Shown piece by piece: positions 28,687 through 33,618 of a stretch of DNA of 33,618 nt. Position 1 is the first letter of the stretch; each line of letters begins with the position of its first letter. The notes below the pieces were generated by a model, which did not search any database, was not told the origin of the DNA, and was given only the letters and a program-made list of their open reading frames with translations. Origin of the DNA: Phallusia fumigata (taxonomy: Eukaryota > Chordata > Ascidiacea > Phlebobranchia > Ascidiidae). Location of the stretch: assembly GCA_008931825.1 (NCBI GenBank), contig QXVZ01002974.1, forward strand, positions 1 through 33,618. Direction: 5' to 3'. The translations under genes and the position numbers were made by a program.

Positions 28687-31464
28687 CTAATGATCGATGT
28701 CAACTGATATCATTTTTAGAACTCTCCATGCACTGAGTTGGCTCAAGTCTTTGGGTTGCAAATGTGGTCCAGAGTCGCTGACGTATGCGTATGGAAGGCG
28801 CAGAACCCACAAGGAGTTTGGCCGTAAGACAATTTCACGCTGACTCGGGTAAAATGTTGGGGCTGGGGTAGGGCCTGGAACAACTTTGGGTTTAAGGGTA
28901 ATATGTACATTGCTCTCAGGTGGGGTAGCTACAAATACCCTCATTAATTGTCCAAGTAGAGGTTTTCCCGATCTTGCTGATACAGGGCTTGTGCAGTAAA
29001 GGGGCATGTCCATATCCAGCAGGGGTTGGACAGGATCCCGAACAATTCCATTGCCACTAGTTTTCACTGCTTTATCAGGGGCAGAACAGATGAATCTTTG
29101 TCCTCTAGGAGTCTCATATTCATAACCCACATATGCTTTGGTCATATCCTGTTGCATTAGTTTGGTCTCCTTTAGTGACAGTTTCCGGGCCTCACCGGGG
29201 ACAGGCCAGTGGGTGGCGCCTGTGTCCTCACCTTGTAAAGAAATGTCCCACGGCACTAAAAAACTGGTTCCCGCCAAAAACCCAGGCATATCCAAACCAT
29301 GTGCTGGAATGTATGATGAAAATGCACCCAATCTTACAAGACTCCATGATGAGAAAAGTGGCAAAATATCCTCTGCAAGTCCTGAATGTATCATCCCTTC
29401 TGTGTAGGTTTGCTTTTGCGGCAAGTCGTCAGTGTAATCCACACTTTGTACTTCTGGCATTGTCTCAGAATTTAAACTAAACTCGTAGTTAGCAGATGTT
29501 GTTCGTTGTCTGTCATCAGAAGGTAAAGGTTTTGCTTCGTCCAGCTGTTCTTCAGAATCACTTTCCTGCGTTGAAGTCTGGCAGTCGCTTTCTCCACTGA
29601 CTGTTCTATGACGAATCCTGGCTGTTGAATCCTTTTCACTGGAGCTCGAGTCGGAACCAATGTGCAGCTGCTCAACGAGGCAATGCAGCTCTGGCGAAAC
29701 CACAGACTGTTTGTCATTTCTTTCATGAACAGGAAACTTAAAAGTGTCTGCATCTGAGATAACCGGGAGCGCTTGAACGTCCATCCTCAAATAAAAGTCA
29801 TAGTTTGCCTCTTGCAGTGTAAACGGGTCATCCCTTGGTCCTTGAATTCTACCACAGCTGCTTGCAGCTATAGTACGTGACCTTGAAGAGTGTGTCATTT
29901 TTGGTGGATTTGCATCAGGCTGGGATTTTGCATCGATAGGCAGGTCATGGAAGCGGTGGACGCAATGACGACCTGTTAGGGAATGGACCTCGCAAAGTCG
30001 ACGGCCATCATTCCAAAACGCCTCACACTCAGCTTGAACACAAGCCTCGTATTTCTCCCGAGCAGGGCCTCTTGCATGTAGAGCGTATGTAGAAAGTGCC
30101 TGTCCCAGTTGGTTGTTGTGAACTTTGCTGGTGTAGTGCATTGGTAAATTGCTTTGGTAGGCTGCACTAGCCAAGGAGACCAACTTGCTACAACGGGCTT
30201 CACTGAAACGGGATTCTGGATCAATTTGAGCATGGAGATCTTGGCGCATCTCCAATATCTTTTCATTAATGTCGGGTTTTGTCTCATCATCAGTTTCTGC
30301 TTTTTTGACCTTCATGAAAAACAGATCATACAAATTGTTGGCTACTTTGAACCACAGCTTTAGGCTGGGCACTTCGAAATGTGTCGGCAAAGCATTTCTG
30401 CCCACACTATCTTTGAAACCCTTTTTACTGAGGAGCAGATCTGTGTGCTGGGATAAAAAGGTCCACAGCGGGTTGGAAGCATCTTCACTATCTTCTTCTT
30501 CTTCATCTCTCCACTGCGTTGGAGGATTTGTAAGCAGACGATATGCTCTTGAGCGGGCAGTTGGGTCACGATGAGTCTCACAGGAGCTCCGAAGCAACTT
30601 AAGCATGCTCCGTATAGGATCTTCTTCTGTTTTGACTTTTTCAAATTGCTCTGTCATGATGTGAACAAACGCCTGGTTCGGTGGAACAGTGAACAAGCAA
30701 TTTACAGCACTGTTAGTAAGCACTCGACTGTTTCTTAGGATTTTGTAGATTTGATCCTCAATGGTGTGCTGTAACCTTTTTAGAGGCGGCTTCTTTTTCT
30801 TCGTTGAATGTTCTGCACCAGAACTCTCCACTTGCAGATTTGACAAATGACACCTTTGCATGACAAACAAAAGTCTAGGGGGGCAGGGACGTCCATTGAC
30901 CCACCAATCCCGACCGACTGAGCAACCTTTCAGTACATCTTTTATGTGTGGAAGCACTTTTGTTCGTAAGTTAGTCATGTGGTGGAACAGTTTATCATAA
31001 CCAATGTCAAAAATTGAAACTGGGTGGACCAATACCAGAATGTGGCAGACAGAAAATAAATACAATAGCGAAAATGCGATTTCGACCTCTTGATTTTTCC
31101 AGAAGTCATGAAAATCACTGTGGTTGTCCAAATGGTTTCCCATTACAGCACAAGCTCTGACAAGATCGGCTGTGTCATATGTTGTAGTCAAGTGCAGAAA
31201 CAAAACCTTTTTCTGCCTGTCATAACTACATTCAATATTGGGCATAAGACTTTCCATATCAGGTGCTTGGTGAACACCATTTTTTCGAGAGTAGTCTGGG
31301 TAGTGGGGCTTGAACGATGCAGCATTTGTCAGTTTATTGATAACACATCCTTTCGAGGTGTGGCCCCAAGTGCTTTTGCCAAAGACACCAACCACACAGA
31401 TCTCATTTGCTGAAATAGCTTCATCCAACTCTTTGGTGTAAGGAAGTTTCCACTGTTCCTCCAT
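28687..31464 (-). CDS. SMG8: SMG8 nonsense-mediated decay factor
   Basis: Subunit of the SMG1-SMG8-SMG9 kinase complex that controls UPF1 phosphorylation in nonsense-mediated mRNA decay. One uninterrupted frame of 925 aa (human 991 aa), from the first ATG to TGA/TAA-type stop at the 5' edge of the gap to NUP43. N-terminal G-domain-like segment with ICVVGVFGKSTWG (about residues 22-34), then SLLYLFSVCHILVLVHP (about 132-148), NGRPCPPRLLFVMQRC (about 195), RLQHTIEDQIYKILRNSRVL (about 233-252), LSKKGFKDSVGRN, SAAYQSNLPMHYTSKVHNNQ, a Cys/His-rich CEVHSLTGRHCVHRFHDLP, then a Ser/Glu-rich variable stretch and a conserved C-terminal part with FSSWSLVRLG, GYEYETPRGQRFICSAPDK and LWVLRLPYAYVSDSGP. Lack of introns contrasts with its spliced neighbours. 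Confidence 0.97.
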   Translation of the reverse strand: MEEQWKLPYTKELDEAISANEICVVGVFGKSTWGHTSKGCVINKLTNAASFKPHYPDYSRKNGVHQAPDMESLMPNIECSYDRQKKVLFLHLTTTYDTADLVRACAVMGNHLDNHSDFHDFWKNQEVEIAFSLLYLFSVCHILVLVHPVSIFDIGYDKLFHHMTNLRTKVLPHIKDVLKGCSVGRDWWVNGRPCPPRLLFVMQRCHLSNLQVESSGAEHSTKKKKPPLKRLQHTIEDQIYKILRNSRVLTNSAVNCLFTVPPNQAFVHIMTEQFEKVKTEEDPIRSMLKLLRSSCETHRDPTARSRAYRLLTNPPTQWRDEEEEDSEDASNPLWTFLSQHTDLLLSKKGFKDSVGRNALPTHFEVPSLKLWFKVANNLYDLFFMKVKKAETDDETKPDINEKILEMRQDLHAQIDPESRFSEARCSKLVSLASAAYQSNLPMHYTSKVHNNQLGQALSTYALHARGPAREKYEACVQAECEAFWNDGRRLCEVHSLTGRHCVHRFHDLPIDAKSQPDANPPKMTHSSRSRTIAASSCGRIQGPRDDPFTLQEANYDFYLRMDVQALPVISDADTFKFPVHERNDKQSVVSPELHCLVEQLHIGSDSSSSEKDSTARIRHRTVSGESDCQTSTQESDSEEQLDEAKPLPSDDRQRTTSANYEFSLNSETMPEVQSVDYTDDLPQKQTYTEGMIHSGLAEDILPLFSSWSLVRLGAFSSYIPAHGLDMPGFLAGTSFLVPWDISLQGEDTGATHWPVPGEARKLSLKETKLMQQDMTKAYVGYEYETPRGQRFICSAPDKAVKTSGNGIVRDPVQPLLDMDMPLYCTSPVSARSGKPLLGQLMRVFVATPPESNVHITLKPKVVPGPTPAPTFYPSQREIVLRPNSLWVLRLPYAYVSDSGPHLQPKDLSQLSAWRVLKMISVDIDH

Positions 31465-31504
31465 GTTACAAACAGTTCAGTACAGCAAAAAAAGAAACAT
31501 GCCC
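31465..31504 (-). promoter_or_regulatory. SMG8 5' leader with acceptor-like site
   Basis: AACTAATCTTTAG ends at 31504, about 40 nt before the ATG; a branchpoint-like CTAAT precedes it. It could be a trans-splice or cis acceptor. A short upstream ATG frame starts just after it and ends before the SMG8 ATG. Confidence 0.35.
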
Positions 31505-31734
31505 TAAAGATTAGTTAACACAAAGTCTGTCAAAAAACAAAAAAGCCATTTTGCAACTTGATATTTCATAACCAACATAAAGGCCAAAAAAAACAATGCA
31601 CAAAACAAAATTGTTGATTTGAGCAAACGATAATATTGACACTGCTAACAAATCTAAAATTTAAATGCCTAGCTCTGTCGGTTGATGTTAAGATTTGTAA
31701 GAGTACAATCGTCAAAGTAAATTAATAATTGTGA

Positions 31735-32217
31735 TCAGCTTTCTTTTTTTACCAATTCTTCTTTTGCAGCAGCAATGAGAACATTCTGTAAGGTATGTGG
31801 ATTCTTTTCTTGAATGGGCAGAGGTGGCAGAGGGTTACCTTTCAATTCAAGCACAGCATACCTTTGAAATGCCTCCCTAGGTTCCATACAATATGGTTTT
31901 GACAAAACTGCTAATCTGGTGAAGTCCTTTTTGTGTTCCTTGTATCTTGGCACCAAGTCATTTACCAATTTGCTTTTGATTTCTTCCTCTGGTGCCCAAA
32001 AATCAATCATGTCTCTTGAGTAAGTATTGTCTGTTCCACGCTTCGCAATTTCAATCAGTCTGTTTGCATACTTCTGTGCTTCATTCGCTTTTGCAAATGT
32101 TGTTTCGATTCTTTCATACTTTATTAGCACATTGACCAAGGTGCGGAGTAAATTCAAGCGCTTTTCTGGTCTCCCGAATCGTCGAAATGAAGACCCGTGA
32201 GTATAACCACGGGGCAT
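31735..32217 (-). CDS. MRPL17: Mitochondrial ribosomal protein L17 (bL17m)
   Basis: Large-subunit protein of the mitochondrial ribosome. Single exon, 160 aa (human about 175). The N-terminal RFGRPEKRLNLLRTLVNVLI, then ERIETTFAKANEAQKYANRL and IEIAKRG match the conserved L17 core, where bacterial L17 has R-x-x-x-x-x-L-V-x-H-E-x-I-x-T-T-x-x-K-A-x-E. The C-terminal extension (YAVLELKGNPLPPLPIQE and onward) is typical of animal mitochondrial forms. The start ATG gives MPRGYTHGSSF; no classical long presequence is seen. It is 270 bp upstream of SMG8 in the same orientation. Confidence 0.95.
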   Translation of the reverse strand: MPRGYTHGSSFRRFGRPEKRLNLLRTLVNVLIKYERIETTFAKANEAQKYANRLIEIAKRGTDNTYSRDMIDFWAPEEEIKSKLVNDLVPRYKEHKKDFTRLAVLSKPYCMEPREAFQRYAVLELKGNPLPPLPIQEKNPHTLQNVLIAAAKEELVKKES

Positions 32218-33618
32218 GTCTGTTACTAGACACTATGCAATAAAATGCTGTGAACCTGCACAACGCAAAGTATAACAGTGTTATCATAAGCTAAATGTTT
32301 ATTGGCCCCCAAAAAAACTTGTAGTAACACCAAAGAGAGCAGGACAAACAGCTTGTGGCACAGAGTCACAGACCGCAAAAAAATTTAAAAAACTCCGCTA
32401 AATTACAAAATGCAGTTTTTAATTCTGCATACTTCACTTTATGTTGGTACAAATGTTAGCACCCGAACCTTTTTCTACTAAAGATAATCCATTTAATATG
32501 TTTTCTAGGTCATGTCCAACGGCAAACGTCGTTGCCCTGCGCCCTTCGGTGTGCAAAATAAAAAGCCCAATCAATTTTACAGTACAGTCCCAGTAAACCA
32601 AAAAAGAACTTTTGTGAGTATCTGAAGTCATAACAACCTTTTCTTTATTGCCAGAAATAAACTATATGTTGTTGTACGAATTAGAGGCGAACAAATTATG
32701 CGAAAAAACATTTACAAAATCTGGCGCCAGCCGCGATTTGGTTCCTTTTCCTTCACTTATCTTACCATCACGTTTTCAAAAGTTGAAAATGAATCAGCAG
32801 TTTTGTTGTGACTCAACATAATTTTTCAGACAATATACGCTGGGTAGTAGAAACTATCTGGTTAGGATATTGGATCTTGGGGTGATGTCCAAATTAATTA
32901 AACTGGGTCTAAGTCTAAGTTGTAAACTAAAGCATGTAACAACGTTGTTCTGTTAGGGCGTTTAACTAAAATCTGCCCAACGACACCTATACTGTCCGAA
33001 TTTGTTTGTAGCTTCATTTTTAACCACGCACAACGGGAAACCCATCGGTTATCTGTTAAGGAAGATTTATGCCGGTTTGGATTCGCCACATAAAAGTTAC
33101 GTTGGTCATCTTTGAGTGAAGTCATCAACGACAAGATATATGTGATGCGTGTATTTGGATAGCAAGGCAAAAAGCAAACATGTATAGATCTTAAAAAAAC
33201 ATTAACAGCCGGTTAGCAAGGCTAGAGCCATGCTTTTAAACAAAAAATGCAATTAAACAAATGCGAAAACGATTAAGGGGAGCAGAAGCGAAGCGGGCCG
33301 AAAAGAAGCAAAAATAGAAAACACAAATGTCAGGTAGTTACCCAAATTTTACAAAAAAAAAACGGTAAGTCATAATGTTTAAACTGGTAAGTCATAATGT
33401 TTAGGTTTAAACTGGTTTTGTCGCAAAATAAATCAAGATTTGTTTGTTGTAAAATACCCAAAAATATTAGAAGAACTACACTGACATAAGGCAAAAATCG
33501 TGGTCAAAAAACATTTCCATCCGTCGGTCATCCAAAAACAGACACAAAATCATCATTTTACTCGCAAGGAGAAATGCCACACGAGCACTCAATGTGATTC
33601 TCATACTGAACATCCATC
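32218..33618. other. 5' flank of MRPL17, no recognised gene
   Basis: AT-rich with short reading frames only. A near-exact direct repeat of GTAAGTCATAATGTTTA lies at about 33364-33403. Presumably contains the promoter of the MRPL17-SMG8-NUP43 group. At the far edge (33558-33618, minus) a 19-codon open end with CSCGISPCE and then TAA might be the 3' end of another gene. Confidence 0.4.

Noticed and set aside
29133-30574. Several plus-strand and alternative minus-strand frames of 90-115 aa
   Set aside because: All lie inside the SMG8 coding frame, which is conserved over its whole length.
32898-33170. 90-aa minus-strand frame upstream of MRPL17
   Set aside because: Not recognised and without neighbouring exons; likely chance.

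Overview
Eukaryotic, intron-rich, AT-rich nuclear DNA from an invertebrate animal. Gene density, introns of mostly 0.2-1.2 kb, candidate splice acceptors just 5' of several start codons and many small non-autonomous DNA transposons suggest a tunicate (Ciona-like ascidian). That placement is inference. No bacterial operon, CRISPR array, rRNA or tRNA was seen.

All five recognised protein genes are on the minus strand. From right to left (5' to 3' for the genes): a mitochondrial ribosomal protein bL17m/MRPL17 gene (31735-32217, no intron); SMG8, an mRNA-surveillance factor (28687-31464, no intron); NUP43, a WD40 nucleoporin (six exons, 25627-28424); an inhibitor-of-apoptosis protein with two BIR domains, a UBA-like region and a C-terminal RING (ten exons, 18247-23048); and a SCAF4/SCAF8-like RNA polymerase II CTD-binding SR-related protein (22 exons, 15861 down to the window edge, 3' end missing). 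Exon phases close in all three spliced genes: IAP 441 aa, NUP43 342 aa, SCAF at least 967 aa. MRPL17, SMG8 and NUP43 are head-to-tail with 260-270 bp gaps, and SMG8 and NUP43 have acceptor-like sites just before their ATG, so a trans-spliced operon is possible. The functions do not form one pathway: three concern RNA or nuclear processes, one mitochondrial translation, one cell death/ubiquitin.

Introns and spacers hold hAT-like MITEs, several with 8-bp target-site duplications (3169-3498, 6866-7394, 8627-8927, 9481-9662, 22287-22547), another element with an 8-bp duplication at 23749-24116, two related retroelement-like 3' ends with a CTCAA tail, and several tandem arrays.

The assembly needs care. 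Single N bases at 4944 and 10212 sit between near-identical or identical flanks (1.5 kb and 109 bp), the signature of contig ends joined without merging. The 1.5 kb duplication doubles a SCAF exon and is probably not biological. Two further Ns lie in the SCAF intron where family members normally encode an RRM; no RRM is visible, so it is either lost or hidden in a gap. I found no convincing new biological system; the most useful observations are the missing RRM, the assembly duplications, a splice donor embedded in a tandem array, and the unusual first BIR of the IAP.
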